The translations under genes and the position numbers were made by a program. A DNA stretch of 64,000 nt from Prostheceraeus crozeri. Its lineage: Eukaryota; Platyhelminthes; Polycladida; Euryleptidae. Shown here one piece after another: positions 21,128 through 31,951 of this stretch (position 1 is the first letter of the stretch; every line of letters starts with the position of its first letter). The notes under the pieces were generated by a model. That model was not told the DNA's origin. It made no database searches and was given only the letters and a program-made list of their open reading frames with translations. The DNA is taken from contig CAJQUW010005551.1 in the NCBI GenBank assembly GCA_907163375.1, positions 186,001 to 250,000 of the forward strand, in the 5' to 3' direction.

Positions 21128-21580
21128 ATGGCACCCGAAGTCAATACATTGAAACATGATGATTGCACGATTCGTTTTCATCAAGAGTGCTTCGGAGGCT
21201 TAATACAAGATTACATCCTTGAGTTTCAAAGGGAGGAGACAGTATTGGAAGCATGCTTAGACTACACACGAGAAATATTTACGGAGTTGATATCTTATTT
21301 CAAAGACAGTCTCATCAAAGCTCACTTAATTGCACATGTCAATTACATTCATTTTCCACAAGGTGAAGCAGCGGAAAGTGTTGACTTTCAATTTCATTCC
21401 TACGGACAAGAATATGTTACTGATGCTTCTGAGTTTTATACACGACATCTGCAGAAGATTATTTCTCGGATGGACAACTTTCATGGTTACGGCGATCATT
21501 TGCTTCTGAATAAAATAAACCATATTGTCATTGCTATTAGTAAAGTGGGTTTCAATGATGTTAAATCAAAGACCAAATAA
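21128..21580 (+). CDS. Stand-alone relative of the polymerase N-terminal domain, copy B
   Basis: 150 residues, apparently identical to the product of 8754-9206; open from ATG to a stop lying within AATAAA (21576-21581). It is divergent from the copy B polymerase promoter. No additional information beyond copy A. Confidence 0.65.
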   Translation: MAPEVNTLKHDDCTIRFHQECFGGLIQDYILEFQREETVLEACLDYTREIFTELISYFKDSLIKAHLIAHVNYIHFPQGEAAESVDFQFHSYGQEYVTDASEFYTRHLQKIISRMDNFHGYGDHLLLNKINHIVIAISKVGFNDVKSKTK

Positions 21581-22061
21581 AGTATTTTTTCATGACGACT
21601 TTTTGCTAACTATACTTTAGAGGCAACGAGTCTCTACTGATACCATGTAGTTGATTTCTATAAACGGTAGACTTGTTACCCTTCGTGGTAGTATTATTCA
21701 TCAATGGTTTATCATGTGGAGTTCAATCTTCGAAATAGCTATATTTGGAACATCACATGTCTTCCTATGTTTTTCTGCTGATTTTACTAACCTACGTTTT
21801 CTTCAATACTTGTATAACAATCGACTGCGATACAGTAAAGTAACGTTCAGAGCTTGTTCACTACTGAAGAGAGAAGTCTGATGTGTTGCATGTGGTGCAA
21901 GGGTGGCCTCCCATCTCATTCCATTTCATCATTTATTCCTCCCCTCTGCATTCCATATCCGAAGATATGTGGCGGGCTTGGGACCGCTTTAGCTGCATTA
22001 GAAGGTTGGTCCTTAAGAGGGCCCATGGTGCGTTCTCGGGATGATTGGAGGAATGTGGGAC
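21581..22061. repeat. Intergenic stretch with shared module, copy B
   Basis: Counterpart of 9207-9687; the shared module lies at about 21849-22025. No gene is called. Confidence 0.5.
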
Positions 22062-23133
22062 TCAAGCTTGCCGCTTCGTCTCCGGCTCGTTGACGGAAGC
22101 AGGTGGGCGCTTCTCATTGATATCTGTAAAGAAAGAAGTTGTTAGTTATCATCCTGACTTCTAAGTTACTTATTTTTAACTTACAGAGCTTCTCCGGACG
22201 TGGTTCATATAGGAATCCTGTGATGTCTTCCGAGTGGTTGAATGTAAAGTGAAGGCAGTCAATACCCTTCTTCAGCCTGGAGTAACACCGCTCGCCTCTT
22301 CCTCGCTCGTAGAGAAGTGGCTCCGCTATCACCTCTCCCTCTTGATTGGGATGTGTAGACGACTTGATCTCTGTCGCTTCTTATCACTGCCTTGTACCTT
22401 GCAATGTAGCTCCTGATTGCTCTCAATCACCTTCCCCAACTGCCTCCGCAACCCTTCGATCTCCTCTCTCATCCACCTCATCTCCTTCTCTCTTTTCTCC
22501 TTTTCAACTAGCAAGCCTTCTTCTCTCGCATTGCGCGACAGGTTCTTGAATCTCCTGTGTCATTCGCGAAAAATTTTCTGATTTCTGCTTATAGTAGAAA
22601 GTATCTTCCTTCCACCTAGCAAGATCTTTTTCCAGCTTTTCATGCTTAGCAAGCAGTGGTGGACGATCTTGAAATGTGCGGCATTGAGTCACAATTCCGC
22701 TACTACTCGCTGACTCTGTCTCGTTATCGAGATCAACTTTGTTGGGTCCTTCCTCACCCTCCCCTTCACTCTCGCTACTGGTCTCACTGAGATCAGAAGT
22801 CGACTGTGGTGCTGACTCGCTCAGGGCTGGAGCAGCTTCTGGTGGCACAATTGCAGCGACTGCCTGCTGATTTTCAAGCGTCTTCAGTTCTATGGCAAAT
22901 AATCTTTCTTTCTCTGCCTCTGTGAGCTCTTCCTGCTCACATTCGCTGTGTGTGGAGTGCCATTCCGTCGGTGTCTCTATTAGACGTGAAACTTGGTGTT
23001 TGCTGCAAAAGTAGCGCAGCCCACCCACTTGCTTCTTATTCGCACACTTGTGTTTTTTATATCCGTCAATCTTAAATACTTTTGAGCAGGAGCACAACTT
23101 GTACGTTGTTCGCGCATTTGCTGCTTTAGGCAT
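22062..23133 (-). pseudogene. Zinc-binding, acidic, coiled-coil protein, copy B (fossil)
   Basis: Partner of 9688-10759, starting at ATG 23133, with the same Cys/His-rich N-terminus, acidic middle and coiled-coil-like stretches, and the same splice-like sites. A few substitutions differ from copy A in the acidic region. It is broken in the same general way as copy A. Confidence 0.55.
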
Positions 23134-23338
23134 TTTTTCTGAAGTGAAAAGGGAAAAACAATGATTATATGTCCGTAAACGTTTGATAGCAAACGATTGA
23201 TTCCTAGTTTATGAAACTGTAAAGATTGTTCTCATTCATTTGATAGCAAACGATTTATTCCTAGTTTATGAAACTCTAAATCTTCTTAACAAACTTTGTC
23301 AGAGCGCTCACCGTTCGTCTTGCAACTTGAAACAGGAG

Positions 23339-23369
23339 TGAAGACTAAAGAAAAGTCGCGGTTTATATA
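23339..23369 (-). promoter_or_regulatory. TATA box plus initiator of the coiled-coil gene, copy B
   Basis: TATATAA (23369-23363, minus) with the initiator A at 23339. A comparable TATATA also exists in element 2 near 49072, at the head of a different gene. Confidence 0.64.
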
Positions 23370-23848
23370 CCCAGCGAGCACAAAGCCATGATTCAGTCCT
23401 TCCTTATTTGGCCATGCATTTGACATGCCAACAGCGGTTTTACCATGTATGGGCATCGGCAGTCACCATGCTTTCAGTTACCAACTCCCAACACAAAGAC
23501 GGGTTACCCTATGACGCGAAAAGGTTTGACGTCAATGCCTGCAGTAACCGTCTCATTTTTACCAAGTTACAATGACAAACGATAGACGTTGCCAACCGTG
23601 AGTTACTGAGGCTAGACGAGATTTCACAAAAGCCTGATAGCAAGCCAGCAGCCTTTTAGGTGTCAAGCTCTTGAATCCGTTACAGACATTACTCAGAGGG
23701 GATCTTATCCCAGCTCCAAGGCCTCGACCCACAAATCCAACCTCGGGCGGACAGAGCGTGCGTCATGTCACTGTGTTGGTATCCGGGCCCCGATTTTGAC
23801 ATAAAAACCGGTGGAGTTATTTACAAGAGGAAACATCCGAAGTCGTTG

Positions 23849-26244
23849 CTTTGATCAGCTTGATAGCAAGCCGTAGAGAGGGATAGCAAGCCGTGATTCA
23901 CCAGCGTTTTGCAATGGAGATGTTTAGATGCTACGCATGACAAGATAGCTAAGACTCAACCGATTGGCGTTCAAAGTGCTACGTTAACAACTGTGTCAAA
24001 TGCCCAACATGAGACATGAGTTGTCCTAGCGGTTTCGGTCTAAAATATGACACACTCCCTTGCCACACTTATCACTAAGGCATCATCCGCCGTCCCGAAG
24101 GAACACCCTGTCAGTGGAATATTACAGCAAAACTCTTCGTGTGTTGCTCGCTTTCAGTGAAAAGCCGCTTGGTTCATATGTGGCTCAGACATCATGACAA
24201 ATCCTTTCATTGACTTCAGCTGGGCCGAAAACCCCAGAAAACCTCCAAAAATAGTGAATTTAAATTTTTCAACTTTTTAGCACTACTTATGAAATTTTAT
24301 AAGTAGTCTATCACTTAGGGCAGGTCAATAGCGACCTAACCTTTTTTTAATCAAGTCAAACGGACTTGTAGAAGCTAAGTTACAAGCCTTTAAAGTTTTG
24401 GAGTCTTTTATGGCCTGGAGACGAAGGCCATCTCCTGGCGAACCTCTAAGTCTGACGCCTTAGCTGAGTTCAGCAATGAAATTTTTTAAGTCGGTTTCTT
24501 CCTGTATTGAGATTTCCAATGCTATCATCGGAGCTCCGGAGTTCACCTACCCCAACCCAGTCGGGAGGAGAACTGATTTCCACAAGCAGAGTTTCCACTT
24601 ATATAGTTTGTGGCGATCAGCTGATGACGTAAGATCCATCATCCAAAAACTTTAAACCCGTCTATCTCCGGTTCTAGTGCTCCGATTGACTCCAAATTTT
24701 GATAGCCATGTTTTCTCGCTCTCCCCTTTCATTTAAGACATCCATCGACTCTACGATGACCAGGAGCCGAGCTGAAAAACTCGGTCGTTTTTTCAAAAAG
24801 TATCCAAAACTTTGGAAAATGCGCAAAAGTTCGAATTTCAACAGGCTTTCAATTAGAAACGAAACCTTCCACAGATCTGAAAGGAGTGAATCCTAGAGAA
24901 CAAAGTGCGGCCTTGCCCCTAAAACAAACCCGAGCTCTTCATTCACTTCCAATCCTCCGCTATTCATCGCCAAATGTGGCCACAATTTAACATTTTCATG
25001 AAAAATCTCATGTGGAGACCCAGTGTGAAGAAATTTTCAACTTTTTCTCTCCGATTTACTTGAAACTCACCCTCTACATGTAGAATGGAACGCTGATTCC
25101 AAATCTGGTCTCTGTTTTTCCGTCCGAGGCTTGGTTCACCCGCTAGAGCCATTTTCGTAAAAATTCTAACTCTGTCGTTTTTCGCCAATGTCCCAAATTT
25201 TCAATGGCGTCTCACACCTCTAAAGGAAGGCAGATAGGAACAAGCCGTATCTTCCACTGAGTTTGTCTCTCTCTCAGCTTTCAAATGAGCTATTGCATGA
25301 CTTTCTAGGATCTCTAGAACCAAAGTTGAAAGTCTCGTTCCAGAGGGGGGGAGAGGGTCAGAACTTTTTCTATCCGATTGAGCTGGAAAGAAGTTCCTAG
25401 ACCCAACATTGGCCAAAACGTCCGAATTTGCACTGCGTTTTCCCATCCGAGCACTTCTTCATGTCGATAAACGACTTTTCTCATCCCAAAACATCCAAAA
25501 CATGACTTTTCCAACTCTAACGTTTTCCTGCCATTTTTCTCTCTCAACCCAGGAAAATAGGACCAAACTGAGCTTTCCACTGCTTTTTTCTCAATCTTTG
25601 CTTTCAAATGAGCTATTGCACGACTTTCTACGATCTCTAGAGCCAAAGGTGGAAGTTTCGTTCCAGAGGGGGGGACGTCCTCGAAATTTTTTCTCTCCGA
25701 TTTCGCTGGAAACATCCTTCCTAACCCAACATTTCACGTAGATTCCAAATCTGGCCTCTGTTTTCCCATCCGAGGCCTCCTTCATGACGAAAAATAGACT
25801 TTCCTCATCCCAAAACCACCAACACCCGCCTTTTTCCAACTCTGCCGTTCCACCCCTTGCCTCTCAGGAAAACTCTTCCTGCCTTCCTTCCCAACCCAAC
25901 ATTTCACGTAGATTCCGAATCTGAACTCCAATTTCCCATCCGAACCCTTCTTCATGACGATTTCCGACTTTTCTCATCCAAAAAACCACCAAAACCCACC
26001 TTTTCTCACACTATCCTTCCCACATTCCTACCGCCTTCCTTCCTACCCCTTGCTGGAAAACTCCTTCCTTCCTTCCAGAGGGGGGGGGTAGGGAACAGTT
26101 TTCTCCTCTCGGACCCATTCCTCCCAGCACATCCTTGGCGAACTCATTCCTGCCTTCCAGAGAGGGGGCTGAGTCAGCATGATGACTCATCGATGACTCA
26201 TCGCTGCACCGCACCGGCCTTGATTTTGTCAGGGGATTACTACT
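23849..26244. repeat. Right terminal repeat of Polinton element 1
   Basis: About 2.4 kb closely similar to both ends of element 2 (34639-36828 in reverse, 49558-52059 forward). It contains internal repeats of roughly 300 bp, several carrying a run of six or more G after TTCCAGA (about 25344, 25669, 26081, 26162), and ends with three TGA(G/C)TCA sites (26170, 26183, 26194) followed by ATTACTACT. The outermost 70 bp are more diverged from element 2 than the rest. Open frames inside it are antisense shadows of low-complexity sequence. Confidence 0.85.
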
Positions 26245-26984
26245 AAGGCATTTGCTGAAAAAATCTCTTGAGTTGAAGATGAAAAATAAAAATGCAAGCA
26301 TTAAAAAGATAATTCATTCATTGCCTTTGCCTTCAAACAATTATTTTTCTCTTGTATCTTGCGGTAGCTTTGTGTGCTACTAATCTCACATTGAGAAATT
26401 ATTAGTAGTGTACTGCTTATCTTTTAGAAGTATTGAGAATTAAATTATCCAGGAGTTCAAGCCACATTAGCAGCTATACTTTTGCAATTTCTATTCGGGC
26501 GAAAGTATTCTAATTTGGTTGCAATCATTATTGGAAACTTCAATTTAGTCAATAAAATGTAAGTCAATGTGCAAGTCAAGGTCTATTTAGTCAATGCGTT
26601 AAATAAGTTAGTCAAAATGACACACCTTTGCCAAAGTAATTCAGAAATTAGTCAGTGACAAATTAGCCTTCATATGTAAAATCGATTTAATCAAAGTAAG
26701 AACAAAATTCGTTTCCATAATTGCATGCTATACCGAATGTTTTCATTCAAAAATGATGTCTCCACAATGCAAGCTGGAACGTATTCCATGACATGAGTCA
26801 AAAAGTTATTGCACTTCTGTACAGTAACAATTGAAAGACTGTTTTCCAGTTTCCGTGAAGCGACCTAATTTCTCTGCTGCTGTTAAGTGAAGTTCCTGGT
26901 GAATTTCAGTCATACATTTCTGCCTGAATGTGATGCTCCGTCAATTTTTGTTTAACAGCCGCTTTCAAACAAGATCCGGCCATT
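26245..26984. other. Spacer, no gene seen
   Basis: AT-rich single-copy-looking DNA after the element end; AAGGCA (26245-26250) is the presumed target duplication. Nothing codes convincingly. Confidence 0.5.
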
Positions 26985-27257
26985 TCACAGGCATTCAAAA
27001 AAGGAGAGTTGGTTGGAATAGATATCGGAGGTAGCCATCTCCATCACCAAAACTTGGGTTTTCCATGTGGCATCTGGCATTATCGCACAATACAACGTAG
27101 TTACCACGTTGAAATTAACCACAGTGTTTCGTGCGGTTTGACGAGGGATGTTCAAGCTTGTTGCTAACACTTGATAATCTCGACTTTCAGTAAAGGCATT
27201 GATCAAACGTTCCCTATCAACGTTTAAAACTGTTCGATAAGCGCCTCTACTGGCCAT
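26985..27257 (-). pseudogene. Relic of a Tc1/mariner-type transposase (HTH region)
   Basis: 90-residue frame starting MASRGAYRTVLN. The segment DRERLINAFTESRDYQVLATSLNI..RQTARNTV is a helix-turn-helix of the type that begins some Tc1/IS630-related transposases. The sequence then jumps to what looks like a more distal part of such a protein (NVVTTLYCAIMPD), so the middle appears deleted; no DDE triad is visible. Terminal repeats were not found. Function as a transposase is excluded by length. Confidence 0.5.
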
Positions 27258-27874
27258 GCTTTCGGATGCAAGGTTATTATGCTGGCTTTACTTGCAGAAT
27301 ATCTTTTATAAATGCAACACACTGAATTGCTGAGATTATGAATAATGATCAAGTGGAAGTCACTTTGACTGAATTGATTACGACTTTCACAGGCAAAACA
27401 ACCCATCTCCTACCTTAAATTGATGTCACTTACGAATGACCAAATTGACGTTACTTATACAGGCCGAAAATGAAATTATTTTGACCGTTAGAGCTTATTA
27501 AGATCAAATTAAAGTTACCTTTCCTCAAATAGAAATTTCTGCTAGACCAACAAGTATACATGATATGAAAGAATAAAAATGTGACTGGTGCGATTAAGAT
27601 TAAATGCAAGTAGGATCAAATTGAAGTTACTTTGCCCAAATAGAAATTGCAAAGGCATAGTACAATTCATTTAGTCACATGCTTTTACTTTGGATAAAGT
27701 GGGAACGAGTCTTACAGATAGTCAGTTATCACAGAAGAATTATCTGACACATGAAGGTATACGCCTGCACACAGCAACATGGCAAAACCCATGACAAGAG
27801 TTAAAAAATAGTTATTTTTTACATAGAATATAATTGAAAGACTGTGCAAACAATTGAGCACGGGAGTTTAGTCA

Positions 27875-28038
27875 TAATCGTTGAGAATGTAAAGTAAAAT
27901 CGCTCCTTTTTTGACGTAATTCTTTTTAAAAATATTAGGACGACGCATTTCGTCCTTCTGACAGTCTCAAGGAATTATTTTAAATTATGAATTACGTCGA
28001 AAAAAGGTAGCGATTTTACTTCACATTTTCAACGATTA
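27875..28038. mobile_element. MITE with about 48-bp inverted ends
   Basis: TAATCGTTGAGAATGT at the left matches the reverse complement of the right end over about 48 bp with a few mismatches. The total is 164 bp, with no coding capacity. Flanking A/T bases fit a TA-type target but are not decisive. Confidence 0.75.
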
Positions 28039-28681
28039 ATTGATCCATAGAGCTGTGAGTAATTGACTGATCATGATAGCAATAAAGAAGAAGGAATAGT
28101 ATTTTGACAGTTCTCCGAGTCATGATGACCTTGGAGAGGCAATGCTGTTTCAATTCACGTCAATGGAGCACTTGCATGCTGAATGCTTGCCACATTGAGC
28201 TCAACTCAATGAAAACTCAACTATCCTTTATGAGTACTCATTATGAGCTTCATTACTCAGCGATTTTTATTGACTAGAGAATACATTCTGATGGTTAATT
28301 AACTTCGACGAGTCATTACCAAACAGAACCATTTGACCAGTTAGAAAAAAGTCATTAACTGAATTGGCTCAGTTAACAAGCTCTAAATTAAGTCAAGAAA
28401 TAGACTAAGCTTCAAATCTTTTGCATGACAACCAAAATGATAGTACTGTTCATGAAATTTCCTTTCCATTGATCATCCTTTTCATATCTCACTATAACTA
28501 TAAGTCAGTAAAAAGTGGCATGCAACTTTTGACATTTTTACGCGATTAGAAGAAAAAGACGCAGATGGTAGACACCATAAAAATTTGATAACCTTGCTTA
28601 CCAGATAGAAGCAACTCTATACCAGATGAATGGAAATAAAGCATTTGGCAGCAAGCATTTCATCGGCTTGGTAGCGTACTA

Positions 28682-29767
28682 CAGTCCGTTTCATAAAAAG
28701 TGGATCATCCTAAAATTTGACTAAATAAAACATAAGTATGATACAGAAAGCATTTTTCATGTTATTTCATGTCCCTAATATATTTAAATGTCCTTATATA
28801 ATCTGATAAGCTATGATACAGTAACGGTTCTAAAGAAGCTAATATTTTGTGGCCCTACCCTTATTGTCAATGACATTACCAATTCGTCTAGGCATTGATT
28901 CGATGATATCGTTGATTTTTGACTGATCTAACTTTCTCCACTCTCTCTTTAACAGTGACGTGAGTTGTGATACGCCATCTGTAGGTAGCAGTGAACGACG
29001 AACGTTGCGTTTTAGAATACTCCATACATTTTCTATGGGATTCAGATCAGGAGAACGAGCTGGCCAAGATAATGTCCTAAGCCCTAATTGAGACTTGCAT
29101 AAGTTGACCAAGTTGATCTGTCATTTGGCCAATGTTCATTCGTAAAACATTCACATAGCGTTCAGAATTCATGGTTCCTTGCTGTATGTGAAGTTCAGGG
29201 CGGCCATTGGTCCAAATGCCAGCTGACACTTTGCCTTTTGTGAATGCGATCTCGTTATTGTTCATTTGTGCTTTGTATTGTTTTCAACCGGTGAGAGATA
29301 GATTTCTAGCTGAAAGCAATCAGGAGTGCTGCCAACACCACCGCAACGAAGTCAGGAAGCTATGGAACATGAAGTCCAGTTAATCACATGTAGCAGCTAC
29401 ATTATTGTTGATGAATAATGGTGCTGTACTGGCTCTGATTGACCGATTTTCTTTATTTTTGTTTTGCTCGATAGCTTTTGGCTTGTAAAACAGCATATTA
29501 CATAACAAAGGAAACAAATGTAATTTTATAAGAGTGAGGTATGATTTTGTGTAACATTGCTAAATGAAGATCAAATTATCTACTACTTTTTCATCTATAA
29601 CAGGAAAACAACTCAATATTCATGCTTGAAATTTCCAACAATGATATTAGTAAGCACAACTGACATATCTTCCAAATTTCAGAGAAATTCGTTCAAGTTT
29701 GGCGGAGTTAGACAAAGTTGAAGTTAAGGCGATGTTTAAGGGTGATCCATTTTTATGAAACAATCTG
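28682..29767. mobile_element. Tc1-type DNA transposon (1,086 bp, degenerate)
   Basis: Flanked by TA (28680-28681 and 29768-29769). Inverted ends: CAGTCCGTTTCATAAAAAG at the left, CAGATTGTTTCATAAAAAT at the right. The transposase remnant is on the minus strand. The length is short for an intact Tc1 element (about 1.3-1.6 kb). Confidence 0.85.
28839..29265 (-). pseudogene. Tc1 transposase fragment
   Basis: Two frames of one transposase, 29265-29077 and then 29111-28839, separated by a frameshift. The first has the GxxxAGIWTNGRPELH and MNSERYVNVLR segments typical of the middle of Tc1 transposases. The second has WPARSPDLNPIENVW with the catalytic third acidic residue (E) of the DDE triad. The N-terminal DNA-binding domains and the first two D residues are missing, which with the short element length indicates an internal deletion. 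It could have been mobilised only in trans. Confidence 0.8.
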
Positions 29768-29836
29768 TATTTACTTTGTATTCTAAGTAACCTCATTAGT
29801 TTCTCTAATAAGTCATGGAAAGACAGTCATGAATAA

Positions 29837-30790
29837 TACGTGGGTTGATCGGAAAGTTTCCGGACTCCGCCTGCTACGTCTATGCTATTGACTTCGATAG
29901 CTATTGCTTTCTTCATAGATATCTATTCAGCATGCTTGAAGTGTAGGAAAATCGATTTCGTGATTTGATGTCATCTTCACGTTGACAGCAAGGTATAATA
30001 AATTAATCATTTGCAACTTCGGCGATCGTCAGCACGATACATAAAACAGAACAGCGAACGTTCTTCAGATTTTGCGTTAAGTTGAACAAGACAGCTACCG
30101 AAACTCTTGACATGCTTCGTCAGGCCTACGGCTCAGATTGTCTTCCTCGTACATCCGTCTTCGAGTGGCATTCGCGGTTCAAAAACGGCAGAGAGTCTGT
30201 TGAAGATGATGAGCGCTCAAACAGACCGACAATGGGCCTGTTTTACGTTTGCTGAAATGAAGGTTTGACAAATGACGATTCGTAGAACAGGCCCAATGTC
30301 AGCGAAGTTCGACAACTCATTTGTTAGGACAGCCGTCGTACTATTCGCCAACTTTCGAAGATGGTAGGAATTAGTTATGGAGTTTGTCAGGAAATCTTGA
30401 CCAGTGACCTGGATATGCGAAGTGGCTGCCAAATTCGTTCCTCAAATCTTGACCACTGAGCAGAAACAACGGCTGGTGGATGTGTGCGAGGAACTCCTGG
30501 AACAGGTCAACGATGATCCAACTTTCATGTCACGAGTGTTCTCAGCCGTCGAGAGTTGGATTTAAGGGTATGATCCTGAAACGAAATAGCAGTCATCTCA
30601 GTGGAAGAGTCCTCAAACTCCTAGGCCTCGAAATTCTCGACAATTTCGCAGTGCAACAAAGACAATGTTGATTGTTCTCTTTGACCGGAAGGGCATCGTT
30701 CATCGGAGGTAGCGAGCTGGGTAGGGATACCAGCTGGGAGCAGATCTAGATTTGGCAGCAGGGCAGGGAGAACTTCGAGACCAGTCGATG
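29837..30790 (+). pseudogene. mariner transposon relic
   Basis: Starts with a mariner-like end (GGTTGATCGGAAAGTTTCCG, about 29843). The plus strand then reads as a decayed mariner transposase: TATETLDMLRQAYGSDCL, FEWHSRFKNGRESVEDDER (about 30080-30215), later TTEQKQRLVDVCEELLEQ (about 30450), then the region of YDPETK and TKTMLIVLFDRKGIVH (about 30565-30705). Several stops and frameshifts interrupt it, and a small inverted duplication around AACAGGCCCA (30233 and 30288) sits in the N-terminal half. The 3' part and right terminal repeat are missing. Confidence 0.75.
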
Positions 30791-31550
30791 GAACAGTCGG
30801 TGGATGGAGGGATAATTGAATTGGTTCAATTGCTTTAAATCTGCTTGCATTGTGAATATAATGTCCAGGCGAACATTATCGGGCCTTTATCATGCTCATC
30901 ATGGGAATCTATTTAAAAAGCATGGCGTGCTTCAAGTCAAATAATCATAAGACAGGGTTATTAAGACACATTTTCCAAAAACATTTTTCAATTATTTCTA
31001 TAACACTTATAAATGCTCGTGTTTAGAAACATTAAGTACGATAATAAAGCGGTCTTGCAACAAGGTTTGGAAGCAATGTACAAAGCACGCTTTGGTGTTA
31101 CTTACGGATTAATAAAGGGATTTGGAAGCTGCTACAAAATTTGTTATGAATGTTATTTTTGACCAATTGACAACAGAGATTTGAATTGACACTGAACCAT
31201 ATCTCATTTAGGAAAGTATAACATGCAGTCAATGAGCTTTGCATAATGAGTATGAGGTAGCATAATTGCATGCATACAAACAAGCAATTCGTGATTATAG
31301 GATCCATCTTAATAGCACTACACTAAGCATCATGACTTGATTGTGATAATGTCATCCAATTAATCTCAATATAGGTAGGCACGCAGTAACATCAAATACA
31401 CGCAAACCTTTCCAAAAAGCTAACGAAAATGAATTGTGTCTCTTAATCAATTATCCACCAAGCTATCAATAGATTTCCATAAATTCAAATTCCACATCTA
31501 CATTTCAAATTGCTATGATTTTTTGTAAGAAAATTAATTCATCGGTCGAT
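30791..31550. other. Spacer, no gene seen
   Basis: AT-rich DNA between the mariner relic and the piggyBac-like element, with no believable frames or repeats. Confidence 0.5.
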
Positions 31551-31914
31551 TTAACCCATGATACGCGGTGGCATATATATATGCCAGGTAACTTACCTCT
31601 ATTTTTGCTTCATTTTAACCATGAAAACTCGTTTTTCGGATCATTTCTTCTTGGCAAAACATAACTTAGAACGTTGTTCAAGATTTGTGATGTGAAATCA
31701 CTTTTTCAATTTTGTCCATTTGGCGGGAAATTCAAATTGTTCTTCAAAATGGCGCGGAAAAATTCTTCATTTTGGTTACCATTGAGCAAAATATTCGAAC
31801 TTTCATAATCTTTTCGTGTCCATGTATGTTTTATTTGGCGTATTTTCTAGCCCTGTGCACCAGTCTGATATTCAAATTCGACTTGGTTCAGTGGCAATGC
31901 AGCAATATATACTG

Positions 31915-31916
<2 letters not shown>

Positions 31917-31948
<32 letters not shown>
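31917..31948. repeat. (AT)n microsatellite
   Basis: 32 bp of AT repeat ending ATATGCCATCGCG, inside the left half of the piggyBac-like element. Confidence 0.95.

Positions 31949-31951
<3 letters not shown>

Larger units (their letters stand above)
11636..24029. repeat. Tandem block, copy B
   Basis: Second copy of the block at 1037-11635. It differs by scattered substitutions, a 27-bp repeat expansion near 13515, the foldback element at 15024-16767 and a 20-bp duplication near 23865. After 24029 it continues into the outer terminal repeat, so copy B keeps the original right-end arrangement while copy A is internal. Confidence 0.93.
1..26244. mobile_element. Polinton/Maverick element 1 (right part; fossil)
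   Basis: This is the right-hand part of a Polinton, a self-synthesising virus-like DNA element; the left end is outside the window, so the element exceeds 26.2 kb. The assignment rests on a protein-primed DNA polymerase B with zinc-finger and HNH-like segments, and on a right terminal repeat ending in the Polinton-type sequence ATTACTACT at 26244, matching both ends of element 2. The next six bases, AAGGCA, are the expected target duplication but cannot be confirmed without the left end. A 10.6-kb internal block is present twice. The element is broken in several places, most of them shared by the two blocks. The blocks look roughly 98-99% identical by eye. Confidence 0.88.

Noticed and set aside
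25409-26301. Open frames within the terminal repeats (also 34699-35782 and 50584-52209)
   Set aside because: They lie in repetitive, G/C-run-rich terminal repeats, occur on both strands and lack protein-like features.
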